Assembly: GCF_001517975.1 (NCBI RefSeq)
Contig: NZ_KQ950180.1
Coordinates: forward strand, 797,498-861,497
Length of the DNA: 64,000 nt
Reading direction: 5' to 3'
Source of the DNA: Thermobifida cellulosilytica TB100
Lineage (GTDB): Bacteria; Actinomycetota; Actinomycetes; Streptosporangiales; Streptosporangiaceae
Part shown: positions 1 to 8,233 of the stretch, piece by piece
Position numbering within the stretch: the first letter of the stretch is position 1
How the letters are laid out: every line of letters begins with the position of its first letter
The notes under the pieces: model-generated
Databases searched by the model: none
What the model was told of the DNA's origin: nothing
The model's input: only the letters and a program-made list of their open reading frames with translations
Made by a program: the position numbers and the translations under genes

Positions 1-39
1 GGTGCGGACCGGAGGCCGCCGACGGGGGTGCGGGCTGGG

Positions 40-1224
40 TCAGTCGGCGGGCAGCCACAGGTCGGGGCCGAAGACCTCGTAGTGGACGTCCCTGGCGGCC
101 ACGCCCGCGGCCAGGAGCTGGTCCCGCACCCGGCGCATGAAGGGCACCGGCCCGCACAGGTAGGCCTCGGCGTCGGCGGGGATCTCCAGGGAGCTCAGGT
201 CCATCTGGCCGGCCAGCCCGCCGTCGCCCTCCTCGTACCAGACGATCTGCTGCCCGTTCGGCAGCGTGGCGACCAGTTCGGAGGTCTCCCGCCACAGCGC
301 GTGGGCGGCGCGGGAGCGGTCGGCGTGCAGCACCAGCACCCGGCGGGTCGTCCGGGTGTCGGCGAGGTGGTGCAGCATGCCGACGACGGGGGTGCACCCG
401 ATGCCGGCCGAGACGAGGACCAGCGGCCGGTCCCCGTCCTTGAGGACCACGTCGCCGAAGGGCGCGGAGACGGTGAGGCGGTCGCCCACCCGGGTGGCCT
501 CGTACAGCAGGGTGGACACCTCCCCCTCGGGCGCGTCCTCGGTGGCGCGGACCCGCTTGACGGTGATCCGCCGGGTGTGCTCGTCCCCGCCGGAGACGGA
601 GTACTGGCGGATCTGGTGGACGCCGTCGGCCATGCGCATGCGGACGCTGACGTACTGGCCGGGCAGCACCTCGGGCAGGGGGCCGCCGTCGCTGGGCCGC
701 AGGACGAACGAGACCACGTCGGGGGTCTCCTGGCGGCGGTCCACGACCGTCCACTCCCGCCAGGTGCGGCCGTCGGCGGTGCCCCGCTCCGCGTAGAGCC
801 GGGCCTCCAGCGCGATCAGCGCCCCGGCCATCAGCCAGTACACCTCGTCCCAGGCCGCGACGACCTCGGGGGTGGCGGCCTCCCCCAGCACGTCGGCGAT
901 CGCACCGAACAGGTACTTGTGGACGATGACGTACTGGTCGTCGGTGACGGCCAGGGAGGCGTGCTTGTGGGCGATGCGCGACAGCAGGGTGTCGGGGCGT
1001 TCGTCGGGGTGGCGGATCAGGGCGTGGGCGAAGCCCGCGATGGAGCCGGCGAGCGCCCGGCGCTGCTCTCCGTTGGCCTGGTTGCCCCGGTTGAACAGGC
1101 CGTCGAGGAGTTCCGGGCGCTCGGCGAACATGGTCGCGTAGAAGCGCTCGGTGATCTGGTCGAGGTGGGCTCCGACCACCGGAAGCGTGGCGCGGACGAT
1201 CTCGGCGGACTGGGTTGACAGCAT
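40..1224 (-). CDS. hmp: Flavohemoprotein (nitric oxide dioxygenase)
   Basis: Oxidises NO to nitrate with O2 and NAD(P)H in the cytoplasm. The 394-residue protein has an N-terminal globin domain with Tyr29 (B10), Gln54 (E7) and the proximal His88 in RIAHKHASL. A ferredoxin-reductase FAD domain follows (RQYSVS), then an NAD domain (SAGIGCTPVVGM) and the C-terminal CGP and FGPDLWL elements. Length is normal for Hmp. I start it at the ATG preceded by TGGAGGGCGC; an in-frame ATG 48 bases upstream lies inside the operator and has no ribosome site. The divergently placed Rrf2 gene upstream and the NsrR-like palindrome in the promoter indicate NO-responsive repression. High confidence in function. 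Confidence 0.95.
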   Translation of the reverse strand: MLSTQSAEIVRATLPVVGAHLDQITERFYATMFAERPELLDGLFNRGNQANGEQRRALAGSIAGFAHALIRHPDERPDTLLSRIAHKHASLAVTDDQYVIVHKYLFGAIADVLGEAATPEVVAAWDEVYWLMAGALIALEARLYAERGTADGRTWREWTVVDRRQETPDVVSFVLRPSDGGPLPEVLPGQYVSVRMRMADGVHQIRQYSVSGGDEHTRRITVKRVRATEDAPEGEVSTLLYEATRVGDRLTVSAPFGDVVLKDGDRPLVLVSAGIGCTPVVGMLHHLADTRTTRRVLVLHADRSRAAHALWRETSELVATLPNGQQIVWYEEGDGGLAGQMDLSSLEIPADAEAYLCGPVPFMRRVRDQLLAAGVAARDVHYEVFGPDLWLPAD

Positions 1225-1263
1225 GCGCCCTCCAAGGGGTCGGGGAGCCGGAACGCCCCACTT

Positions 1264-1286
1264 AATTTGCATCTGAGATGCATATT
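1264..1286. promoter_or_regulatory. Predicted NsrR operator upstream of hmp
   Basis: The site has an 11-1-11 inverted-repeat layout: AATTTGCATCT, one G, AGATGCATATT. The inner GCATCT/AGATGC half-sites are perfect. This is the architecture described for NsrR sites. It lies about 40 bases upstream of the hmp start and about 60 bases downstream of the nsrR stop, so it most likely controls hmp. Identity as an NsrR site is inferred from shape and gene context. Confidence 0.75.
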
Positions 1287-1348
1287 AAAGAGCGCTCCAC
1301 GGCACCCCCATCCACCCCCCGTCAATCGGCCAAGCGCCGTCCGCCGGC

Positions 1349-1801
1349 TCAGACGCCGCCCTGGGGGCCCTCGGGAGGCCGCAGCGCCACCAGGACCGGC
1401 CCCGTCGGACCGGCCACGAGCGACTCGACGGTCACCTCGTCCAGGGCGGCGAAGAACGCCTCCTGCGCCCGGCGCAGCTCCCCGCGCAGCCGACAGGCCG
1501 CCCGCAGCGGGCACGGCGGATCGTCCTCGCAGGCCACGACGTCGCCGCCGCCCTCCAGTGCCCGCACGATCGCGCCGACGGTCGCCGTCCGCCCCTCCGG
1601 TGTGAGCCGCAGCCCGCCGCCGCGGCCGCGCCGCGCCTCCACCAGCCCCATCTCGCTCAGCCGCGCCACGGCCTTGGCCGCGTGCGTGTAGGGGACGGCC
1701 AGCATCCCGGCAACCGAACGCGTGGTGAGCGCCTCGCCGTCGGCGACGGCCAGGCGCATCACGATCCGCAGCGACAGGTCGGTGAAGGCGGTCAGACGCA
1801 T
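1349..1801 (-). CDS. nsrR: Rrf2-family nitric oxide sensor repressor
   Basis: A 150-residue winged-helix Rrf2 regulator. It starts MRLTAFTDLSLR, with Asp8 in the position that completes the [4Fe-4S] ligand set in Streptomyces NsrR. The three cysteines Cys91, Cys97 and Cys103 keep the x5/x5 spacing of that protein. NO is expected to destroy the cluster and release DNA. I chose the ATG giving the conserved N-terminus rather than an upstream frame extension of 21 codons that adds unrelated sequence. The gene lies directly upstream of hmp in the same orientation, separated by the operator region. Confidence in NsrR rather than IscR or RsrR is good because of the ligand spacing and the hmp neighbour. 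Confidence 0.9.
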   Translation of the reverse strand: MRLTAFTDLSLRIVMRLAVADGEALTTRSVAGMLAVPYTHAAKAVARLSEMGLVEARRGRGGGLRLTPEGRTATVGAIVRALEGGGDVVACEDDPPCPLRAACRLRGELRRAQEAFFAALDEVTVESLVAGPTGPVLVALRPPEGPQGGV

Positions 1802-1917
1802 GCCCCCACGGTATGTCCCGTCAGCCCCCGGAAACCAAACGCGGCATACCCCCACAAGCAGCACGTCACTACTTCAAGTCATGGTCAAACTACTCTGAGT
1901 CATGCCATGATGGGGGC

Positions 1918-2382
1918 ATGGCTGTCTCACCTGTCCTGCTCGTCGCCGCCGACGGGGGACACCCCGCCCGGCTGTGGCCCCTGCGGCCCCGGTGGCACGA
2001 GCACACGAGGTTCTGGATCACCCTGCACACCGCGGACCTCGCCGCCCAGGAGGCCACAGCCCCGCTCCCCCCGCGACGCCGCCCCGTCCTCCGCGGCGCC
2101 GTCGCCCCGGTCCGCACCACCCTGGCGGCGATCCGCGCGTTCGCCCGCTACCGGCCCACCGTGGTGGTCTCCACCGGCGCGCGCGGCGCCCTGCCGTTCC
2201 TCCTGCTCGCCCGCCTCCTCAGGGTGCCCACCCTCCCCGTCGAGGTGCACGACCGGGTCACCACTCCGACCCGCACCACGCTGCTGTGCCACCCCTCGAC
2301 CGGACGCCGCTCCCCGCTGCTGCGGCTCCGGAGACGGCGCAGCGCCGCGACCGGGCCCGGCACGGCCCGACCGCGGCGCTGA
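1918..2382 (+). CDS. Alg14-like glycosyltransferase subunit (orphan)
   Basis: A 154-residue protein with the Alg14/PssD pattern. The N-terminal strand VLLVAADGGH resembles the nucleotide-sugar subunit start. The stretch VVVSTGARGALPFLLLARLL matches the conserved STGA block, followed by a PVEVHDRVTTPTRTT segment. Alg14-type proteins normally anchor a catalytic Alg13/PssE partner; none lies next to this gene. The frame extends 35 codons further upstream, but the ATG after GATGGGGGC fits the conserved beginning. The C-terminus is short and arginine-rich, so the protein may be a diverged remnant. It converges on cysN with about 20 bases between stops. Function is uncertain. Confidence 0.55.
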   Translation: MAVSPVLLVAADGGHPARLWPLRPRWHEHTRFWITLHTADLAAQEATAPLPPRRRPVLRGAVAPVRTTLAAIRAFARYRPTVVVSTGARGALPFLLLARLLRVPTLPVEVHDRVTTPTRTTLLCHPSTGRRSPLLRLRRRRSAATGPGTARPRR

Positions 2383-2404
2383 GAGCCGGGGAGGAGGCGT
2401 CCCG

Positions 2405-3673
2405 TCACTCCGGGCGGAGGACCATGCCCGCGCCCACCGTGGCGTTGGTGCCCTCGTCGATCAGGATGAATCCGCCGGTCAGCCGGTTGCGCTGGTAGTC
2501 GTCGACGAACAGCGGCTGGGTGACCCGCAGCGCCACCCGGCCGATCTCGTTGAGCGACAGGCTCGTCGCGGACTCGTCCCGGTGCAGGGTGTTCACGTCC
2601 AGGCGGTACAGCAGGTCGCGGACCATCACCTTGGCGGTGCGCGTGGTGTGCTTGATCAGCAGCTTGGTCCGCGGCGTGAGGCTGCGGCCCTCCGCCATCC
2701 AGCACACCATCGCGTCCAGGTCCTGGGTGACGTTCGGCCGGTTGTTCGGGCGGCAGATCATGTCCCCGCGTGAGATGTCGATGTCGTCCTCCAGCAGCAG
2801 CGTCACCGACATCGGGGGGAACGCCTCGGGCACGTCCCCGTCCGCGGTGGCGATCCGCCGGATCCGGGTGGTCAGTCCCGACGGGAGGTGCACCACCTCG
2901 TCGCCCGGCTTGAGCACCCCGCCCGCGACCTGGCCGGCGTAGCCGCGGTAGTCGTGCAGGTCGGGGTCGTTGGCCCGGTGCGGCCGGATCACGTACTGCA
3001 CCGGGAACCGCACGTCGATGAGGTTGCGGTCGGAGGCGATGTGCACGTGCTCCAGGTGGTGCAGCAGCGACGGGCCCTCGTACCAGGGCATGTTCGCCGA
3101 GCGCTCCACCACGTTGTCGCCGTGCAGCGCCGAGATCGGGATGAACGTCAGGTCCGGGATGTCGAGCTTGGCGGCGAACGCGGTGAACTCCGCCTTGATC
3201 TCCTCGAACCGCTCCTCGGAGTAGTCCACCAGGTCCATCTTGTTCACCGCGAGCACCATGTGCGGCACCTGTAGCAGCGTGGCCAGGAAGGCGTGCCGAC
3301 GGCTCTGCTCCTGCAACCCCTTGCGGGCGTCCACCAGGACCACCGCCAGGTCCGCGGTGGAGGCTCCGGTGACCATGTTGCGGGTGTACTGGATGTGCCC
3401 GGGGGTGTCGGCGATGATGAAGGTCCGCCGGGGGGTCGCGAAGTACCGGTAGGCCACGTCGATCGTGATGCCCTGCTCGCGTTCGGCCCGCAGGCCGTCG
3501 GTGAGCAGCGCCAGGTTGGCCTGCTCCTCCCCCCGGGAGCGGCTGGTGCGCTCCACCGCGGCGTACTGGTCCTCGAAGATCGACTTGGAGTCGTAGAGCA
3601 GACGGCCGATCAGGGTGCTCTTGCCGTCGTCGACGGAGCCGGCCGTGGCGAACCGCAGAATGTCAGTAGTCAT
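2405..3673 (-). CDS. cysN: Sulfate adenylyltransferase subunit 1 (GTPase)
   Basis: The GTPase subunit that drives ATP sulfurylase to make adenosine 5'-phosphosulfate from sulfate and ATP. The 422-residue protein shows the GTPase boxes in order: GSVDDGKST (G1), GITIDVAYR (G2), DTPGH (G3) and NKMD (G4), then EF-Tu-like beta-barrel domains. No APS kinase domain is fused, so this is CysN and not a CysNC fusion. The start is the ATG giving MTTDILRFATAG; its ribosome site is weak. It is the last gene of the cysQ-cysD-cysN unit, 59 bases after cysD. No cysC or cysH lies in this window. Confidence 0.95.
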   Translation of the reverse strand: MTTDILRFATAGSVDDGKSTLIGRLLYDSKSIFEDQYAAVERTSRSRGEEQANLALLTDGLRAEREQGITIDVAYRYFATPRRTFIIADTPGHIQYTRNMVTGASTADLAVVLVDARKGLQEQSRRHAFLATLLQVPHMVLAVNKMDLVDYSEERFEEIKAEFTAFAAKLDIPDLTFIPISALHGDNVVERSANMPWYEGPSLLHHLEHVHIASDRNLIDVRFPVQYVIRPHRANDPDLHDYRGYAGQVAGGVLKPGDEVVHLPSGLTTRIRRIATADGDVPEAFPPMSVTLLLEDDIDISRGDMICRPNNRPNVTQDLDAMVCWMAEGRSLTPRTKLLIKHTTRTAKVMVRDLLYRLDVNTLHRDESATSLSLNEIGRVALRVTQPLFVDDYQRNRLTGGFILIDEGTNATVGAGMVLRPE

Positions 3674-3732
3674 GGGCAGTAGGGTCCAAAGTGCGTAGGC
3701 GCGGATGGGATGGGCTGGGAGGGCGCGGCCGG

Positions 3733-4662
3733 CTAGAAGTAGCCCTCGCGCTTGCGGTCCTCCATGGCGGCCTCGCTGCTGCGGTCGTCGGCGCGGGTCT
3801 GGCCGCGCTCGGTGATCCGCGTCGCCGCGATCTCGGCGATCACCTCGTCGAGGGTGGTCGCCGTGGAGAGCACCGCGCCGGTGCACGTCATGTCACCCAC
3901 CGTGCGGTACCGGACGGACGCCTCGAACAGCTCCTCGTCCTCGTCGCGCGCGACGAACGGGCTGTCGGGCAGCAGGATGCCGTCGCGTTCGAACACCCGG
4001 CGCCGGTGCGCGAAGTAGATGGCGGGCAGGTCCAGCTCCTCGCGGCGGATGTAGTGCCACACGTCCAGCTCGGTCCAGTTGGACAGCGGGAAGACCCGGA
4101 TGTTCTCCCCCCGGTTGACCCGGGTGTTGTAGAGGTTCCACAGCTCGGGGCGCTGGTTCTTGGGGTCCCACTGGCCGAACTCGTCCCGGAAGGAGAACAC
4201 CCGCTCCTTGGCGCGCGCCTTCTCCTCGTCGCGCCGCGCCCCGCCGAACGCCGCGTCGAAGCTGTTCTCCTCGATCGCCTCGAGCAGAGCCGCGGTCTGC
4301 AGCCGGTTGCGGCTGGCCCACCGTCCCGTGGGCTCCACCACTTTCCCCGCGTCGATCTGGTCCTGCACCGAGGCCACGACCAGCCGCACCCCGAGCTCGG
4401 CCACCCGCTTGTCACGGAACTCGATGACCTCGGGGAAGTTGTGCCCGGTGTCCACGTGCATCACGGGGAACGGAATCGGGGCGGGCCAGAACGCCTTCTC
4501 AGCGATCCGGAGCATGACCACGGAGTCCTTGCCGCCCGAGAAGAGCAGCACCGGGCGCTCGAACTCGGCGGCGACCTCACGCATGATGAAGATCGCCTCG
4601 GCTTCGAGGAAGTCGAGTTGGGAGAGTTGGTACCGCCCGACGGCGTCGCTGACCTGACTCAT
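3733..4662 (-). CDS. cysD: Sulfate adenylyltransferase subunit 2
   Basis: The catalytic PP-loop subunit of ATP sulfurylase, 309 residues. The PP motif SGGKDS is near residue 43, followed by HVDTGHNFPE. The conserved block around FGGARRDEEKARAKER is intact, as is the C-terminal end EDRKREGYF. Length matches the family. It lies between cysQ (46 bases upstream) and cysN, and forms the heterodimer with CysN. Cytoplasmic assimilatory sulfate activation is the pathway. Confidence 0.96.
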   Translation of the reverse strand: MSQVSDAVGRYQLSQLDFLEAEAIFIMREVAAEFERPVLLFSGGKDSVVMLRIAEKAFWPAPIPFPVMHVDTGHNFPEVIEFRDKRVAELGVRLVVASVQDQIDAGKVVEPTGRWASRNRLQTAALLEAIEENSFDAAFGGARRDEEKARAKERVFSFRDEFGQWDPKNQRPELWNLYNTRVNRGENIRVFPLSNWTELDVWHYIRREELDLPAIYFAHRRRVFERDGILLPDSPFVARDEDEELFEASVRYRTVGDMTCTGAVLSTATTLDEVIAEIAATRITERGQTRADDRSSEAAMEDRKREGYF

Positions 4663-4708
4663 GAAAACCGCCTCGTGCTCGCTGTGTACGCCGAGCCGAG
4701 GCGGCGCC

Positions 4709-5500
4709 TCAGGCTCCGGCGTGCGGGCCCGCGCTGTCCAGATTCGCTACGTGACGAATGCTGGCCAACAAGGTACCCGACAACTCCGGTCGACATACTA
4801 GGATATCCGGCAGGGAAGGGTCCGGCCGGTTGTAGGTCAGGGCGCTCCCGTCGAGCCGGGAGGCGTGCAGACCGGCCGCGCGCGCCACCGCCACCGGTGC
4901 TGCGCTGTCCCACTCGTACTGGCCGCCCGCGTGGATGTAGATGTCGGCGATCCCCAGCATCACCGCGCAGATCTTCGCGCCCGCCGACCCCATCGGCACG
5001 AGTTCGGCGCCCAGTTGGTTCGCCAGCCGCCGCACGAACTCCGGCGGCCGGGTCCGGCTCGTGGTGATCCGCAGCCGCTGTCCGGCGGGGCGCTCCTCCG
5101 GCAGCCACGGCGGGTCCACCGTGGACAGGGTGCTCCCCTGCGCGGGCAGCGACACCGCTCCGGCGACCAGCTCGCCGTCCTCCCACAGCGCCACGTGCAC
5201 CGCCCAGTCCGTCCGGCCGACCTCACCGAACTCGCGGGTGCCGTCCAACGGGTCGATGATCCACACCCGGCGCGCTCCCAGCCGCCGGGGATCGTCCGCC
5301 CCCTCCTCCGACAGCACCGCGTCGCTGGGCCGCAGCCGCCCCAGCGCGGAGAACAGAAACTCGTGCGAGACCCGGTCGCCCAGGGTGCGCAGCACCTCGG
5401 GCTCGTCGAACCCGTTGCGCTCCCGCAGCCGTACGAGCTGCTGCCCGGCCTGGATCGCCAGGTCACGCGCCACTTCGTGATCGTTTCTGATGGTGCTCAC
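4709..5500 (-). CDS. cysQ: 3'(2'),5'-bisphosphate nucleotidase
   Basis: Removes the phosphate from PAP/PAPS, clearing the by-product of sulfate assimilation. It is an inositol monophosphatase-fold protein with the metal-binding motifs EEGADD, WIIDPLDGTREF and the C-terminal EWDSAAP. I start at the GTG giving a VSTIRNDHEVA N-terminus, for 263 residues; the frame is open to a GTG at 5569, so the start is uncertain. It heads a cysQ-cysD-cysN operon on the minus strand. Family proteins are about 250-270 residues. Confidence 0.88.
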   Translation of the reverse strand: MSTIRNDHEVARDLAIQAGQQLVRLRERNGFDEPEVLRTLGDRVSHEFLFSALGRLRPSDAVLSEEGADDPRRLGARRVWIIDPLDGTREFGEVGRTDWAVHVALWEDGELVAGAVSLPAQGSTLSTVDPPWLPEERPAGQRLRITTSRTRPPEFVRRLANQLGAELVPMGSAGAKICAVMLGIADIYIHAGGQYEWDSAAPVAVARAAGLHASRLDGSALTYNRPDPSLPDILVCRPELSGTLLASIRHVANLDSAGPHAGA

Positions 5501-5643
5501 CAGGTTCAGTACGCTCCCGTCCCCGGACTCCGGGCCGTCCGGCCGGAGTCCGCCCTTCCGGACCGCCACCAGTGTCGCACGCCCGGCGCCCCGGGGTGGC
5601 GACTCGCACCCGAAAACCGCGCTCCTGGACCGCGCCGCCGCGC

Positions 5644-6222
5644 TCAGGCCGCCGTGTGGTAGACCAACTGGGCCCGGTCCAGCCCCTCCGTCACCACCAT
5701 CTCGGCCGCGTCGGCCGCCCGCGCCACGTGCACGTCCAGCTCCTTGCGCTCCGCCGCGGAGAAGTCCCGCAGCACGAACGCGGCCGCGTCCATCCTCCCC
5801 GGCGGCCGGCCGATCCCGACCCGGACGCGGACGTAGTCGGGGGAGTCCAGCGACGCGGTGATCGACTTCAGCCCGTTGTGCCCGGCCGACCCGCCGCCCC
5901 GCTTCAGCTTCAGCGTGGCGAACGGGATGTCCAGCTCGTCGTGGACCACCACGACCCGCTCCACCGGGATCTTATAGAAGGCGCACAGGTTCGCCACCGG
6001 TCCGCCCGACAGGTTCATGTACGAGCGCGGCTTGGCCAGCACCACCGGCACCCCGCCCAGGCGGGTCTCCACCACCTCGGCGTGCGCCTTGTGCGCCCGC
6101 CAGCGCTCGCCCTGCTGGGCCGCCAGCGCGTCCACCACCATGAAGCCCACGTTGTGGCGGTTCCCCGCGTACTTGGGCCCCGGATTGCCCAGCCCCACGA
6201 CCAGCCAACGCTCGCCGCTCAC
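5644..6222 (-). CDS. pth: Peptidyl-tRNA hydrolase
   Basis: Recycles peptidyl-tRNA released during translation. Motifs are [22 protein letters not shown] near the N-terminus, which carries the catalytic His, then [10 protein letters not shown] and [10 protein letters not shown] with the catalytic Asp, and [13 protein letters not shown] chose the GTG giving [12 protein letters not shown] (192 residues, normal length), with GGAGAG about 8 bases upstream. An upstream ATG at 6312 would add 30 alanine/arginine-rich residues. The rplY-pth order is conserved in actinobacteria, and rplY ends 111 bases upstream of this start. Confidence 0.92.
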   Translation of the reverse strand: MSGERWLVVGLGNPGPKYAGNRHNVGFMVVDALAAQQGERWRAHKAHAEVVETRLGGVPVVLAKPRSYMNLSGGPVANLCAFYKIPVERVVVVHDELDIPFATLKLKRGGGSAGHNGLKSITASLDSPDYVRVRVGIGRPPGRMDAAAFVLRDFSAAERKELDVHVARAADAAEMVVTEGLDRAQLVYHTAA

Positions 6223-6333
6223 CGCACCACTCTCCACCGCTCGCGCATCAGGCCCCGCAGACGCGGACACGCGGCCTCCCCGCACCCGTGCGAGAAGACC
6301 GCGCATCACCACAGAACCGTTCCGGCACCGCCG

Positions 6334-6915
6334 CTACTCGGCGGCGCTCTCCTCCGCCTCGGCGGGGGTCTCCGGGGCCGCCTCGGCCACCACGGACACG
6401 ACGATCGTGTCGGCGTCCGCGGCCAGCTCGACGCCCGCGGGGAGCTTCAGCTCACCGGCGGTGATGCTCGTGCCGACCTCGAGCCCGGCCACGTCCACCT
6501 CGATCCCCTCGGGGAGGTGGGTGGCCTCGGCCCGCACCTCGATCTGGGCCAGCTCCAGGTTGAGCACCCCGCCGCTGGCGACCTCGCCCTGGGGCACCAG
6601 CGGGACCTCGACCACGACCTGCTCGCCCCGCTGCACGGCCAGCAGGTCCACGTGCTCGAGGAAGCCCTTGATCGCGTCGCGCTGCACGCTCTTGGGCAGG
6701 ACGAGGGTGTTGTCCGTCTCGATGCCCTCCAGCCGCAGCAGCACGTTCGGAGTCTTCAGCGCGAGCATCAGGTCGTGGCCCGGCAGGTTGAGGTGGAGGG
6801 GAGCGGTGCCGTGGCCGTAGAGGACGGCCGGCACCTTGCCCGCGCGACGGGCGCGGCGCGCGGCGCCCTTACCGAACTCGGTGCGCGGCTCGGCAGCGAT
6901 ACGTACCTCGGACAC
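6334..6915 (-). CDS. rplY: 50S ribosomal protein L25/general stress protein Ctc
   Basis: Binds 5S rRNA in the large subunit. The 193-residue protein has the N-terminal L25 domain (VRIAAEPRTEFGKGAARRARR, then VLYGHG) and the C-terminal TL5 beta domain, so it is the long Ctc type. It ends in an acidic alanine/glutamate tail. The ATG follows AAGGAGTTCCG, a clear ribosome site. It lies between prs and pth, the usual order. Confidence 0.95.
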   Translation of the reverse strand: MSEVRIAAEPRTEFGKGAARRARRAGKVPAVLYGHGTAPLHLNLPGHDLMLALKTPNVLLRLEGIETDNTLVLPKSVQRDAIKGFLEHVDLLAVQRGEQVVVEVPLVPQGEVASGGVLNLELAQIEVRAEATHLPEGIEVDVAGLEVGTSITAGELKLPAGVELAADADTIVVSVVAEAAPETPAEAEESAAE

Positions 6916-6934
6916 GACGGAACTCCTTGGTGAA

Positions 6935-7101
6935 TCATCCCCCGCAACGGCGGGGGGACACGGCTTCTACGGAACACAGCCCCGCTCCATACCAGCGGGA
7001 AAGAACCCTGCTGACGCGGGGAACATCACGATCTCGCCGTGCCACTGCCACAGCGGCCCGCGCGAGCACGGAGATCGCCCCGCACACGCGGGGAAGCTCA
7101 T
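6935..7101. repeat. Cluster of GC hairpins resembling degenerate CRISPR-type repeats
   Basis: The stretch between prs and rplY contains at least three similar inverted repeats: CCCCCGC-AACG-GCGGGGG at 6939-6956, a decayed copy ending GACGCGGGGAACATC at 7012-7026, and CCCCGCACACGCGGGG at 7078-7093. A further stem pairs CGATCTCGCCGTGC (7029-7042) with GCACGGAGATCG (7066-7077). The last 16-base palindrome looks like the core of actinobacterial type I-E repeats. The spacings (64 and 72 bases between like units) are irregular and no cas gene is near. They may instead act as transcription attenuators between prs and rplY. Confidence 0.45.
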
Positions 7102-7183
7102 AGCAGTCTAACGGCTCACCCGACGCCTCGCGCACGGCAGGCCGGTCGGCCGACGCGGAACCCGCCGACCGGCCCCGCGCACG

Positions 7184-8167
7184 TCACTCGAACAGGCTCG
7201 TCACCGAACCGTCGCTGAACACCTCGTTGATGGCCCGGGCCACCAGCGGGGCGATCGAAAGCTGGGTCAGCTTGTCGAACTGATGGTCCTTGGGGATGGG
7301 CAGCGAGTTGGTGATGACCACCTCGGAGATCCGCGAGTCGCGCAGCCGGTCCACCGCGGGCCCCGACAGCACCCCGTGCGTCGCGGCCGCGATCACCTTG
7401 GCCGCCCCCTGCTCGAACAGGGCGTCCGCCGCCTTGACGATGGTGCCCGCCGTGTCGATCATGTCGTCCACCAGGATGCAGGTGCGGCCCCGCACCTCGC
7501 CGACGACCTCGTGGACCCGGACCTCGTTGGCCACGTCCGGGTCGCGGCGCTTGTGCACGATCGCCAGCGGGGTGCCCAGCCGGTCCGCCCACCGGTCCGC
7601 GGTGCGCACCCGGCCCGAGTCCGGGGACACCACCGTCGCGTTGCCCAGGTCGACGCTGTCCGCCACGTAGTCGGCGAGGAGGGGAAGCGCGAACAGGTGG
7701 TCCACCGGACCGTCGAAGAAGCCCTGGATCTGGTCGGTGTGCAGGTCCACCGCCATCAGCCGGTCCGCCCCGGCGGCCTTGAACAGGTCCGTGATCAGCC
7801 GGGCCGAGATCGGCTCCCGGCCGCGGTGCTTCTTGTCCTGGCGCGCGTAGCCGAAGAACGGCGTGACCACGGTGATGCGCTTGGCCGAGGCCCGCTTCAG
7901 CGCATCCACCATGATCAACTGCTCCATGATGGACTTGTTGATCGGATCGGAGTGGGACTGGATGACGAAGGCGTCACAGCCCCGGACCGACTCCAGGTAA
8001 CGGACGAAGATCTCCCCGTTGGCGAAATCCTGGAACCTGGTGGGAACCACCTCGATACCCAGCTCCGCCGCGACCTCCGCCGCGAGATCGGGATGGGTGC
8101 GTCCCGAGAAGAGCATCAGTTTTTTCTGACCCGCGGCTTTCATGCCGGTCACGTTAACATCCCCCAT
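7184..8167 (-). CDS. prs: Ribose-phosphate pyrophosphokinase
   Basis: Makes PRPP from ribose 5-phosphate and ATP for nucleotide, histidine and tryptophan synthesis. The 327-residue protein has the flexible loop FGYARQDKKHRGREPIS, the metal-binding VDLHTDQIQGFF and the PRPP loop CILVDDMIDTAGT. The frame starts with ATG at 8167. The GTG at 8152 (VTGMKAAGQKK) has GGGGGA eight bases upstream and is an equally good start. It follows glmU by about 65 bases in the same direction, as in other actinobacteria. Confidence 0.96.
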   Translation of the reverse strand: MGDVNVTGMKAAGQKKLMLFSGRTHPDLAAEVAAELGIEVVPTRFQDFANGEIFVRYLESVRGCDAFVIQSHSDPINKSIMEQLIMVDALKRASAKRITVVTPFFGYARQDKKHRGREPISARLITDLFKAAGADRLMAVDLHTDQIQGFFDGPVDHLFALPLLADYVADSVDLGNATVVSPDSGRVRTADRWADRLGTPLAIVHKRRDPDVANEVRVHEVVGEVRGRTCILVDDMIDTAGTIVKAADALFEQGAAKVIAAATHGVLSGPAVDRLRDSRISEVVITNSLPIPKDHQFDKLTQLSIAPLVARAINEVFSDGSVTSLFE

Positions 8168-8233
8168 AGTTCCGGTTGTTCTCTCTTCGCCTGCCCGGGA
8201 GACCGTCCGGAGCCAGACGCGTCAGCGCCGGGC

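Noticed and set aside
6935-7101. A true CRISPR array
   Set aside because: Only three degenerate units, irregular spacing and no cas genes; listed as a repeat instead.
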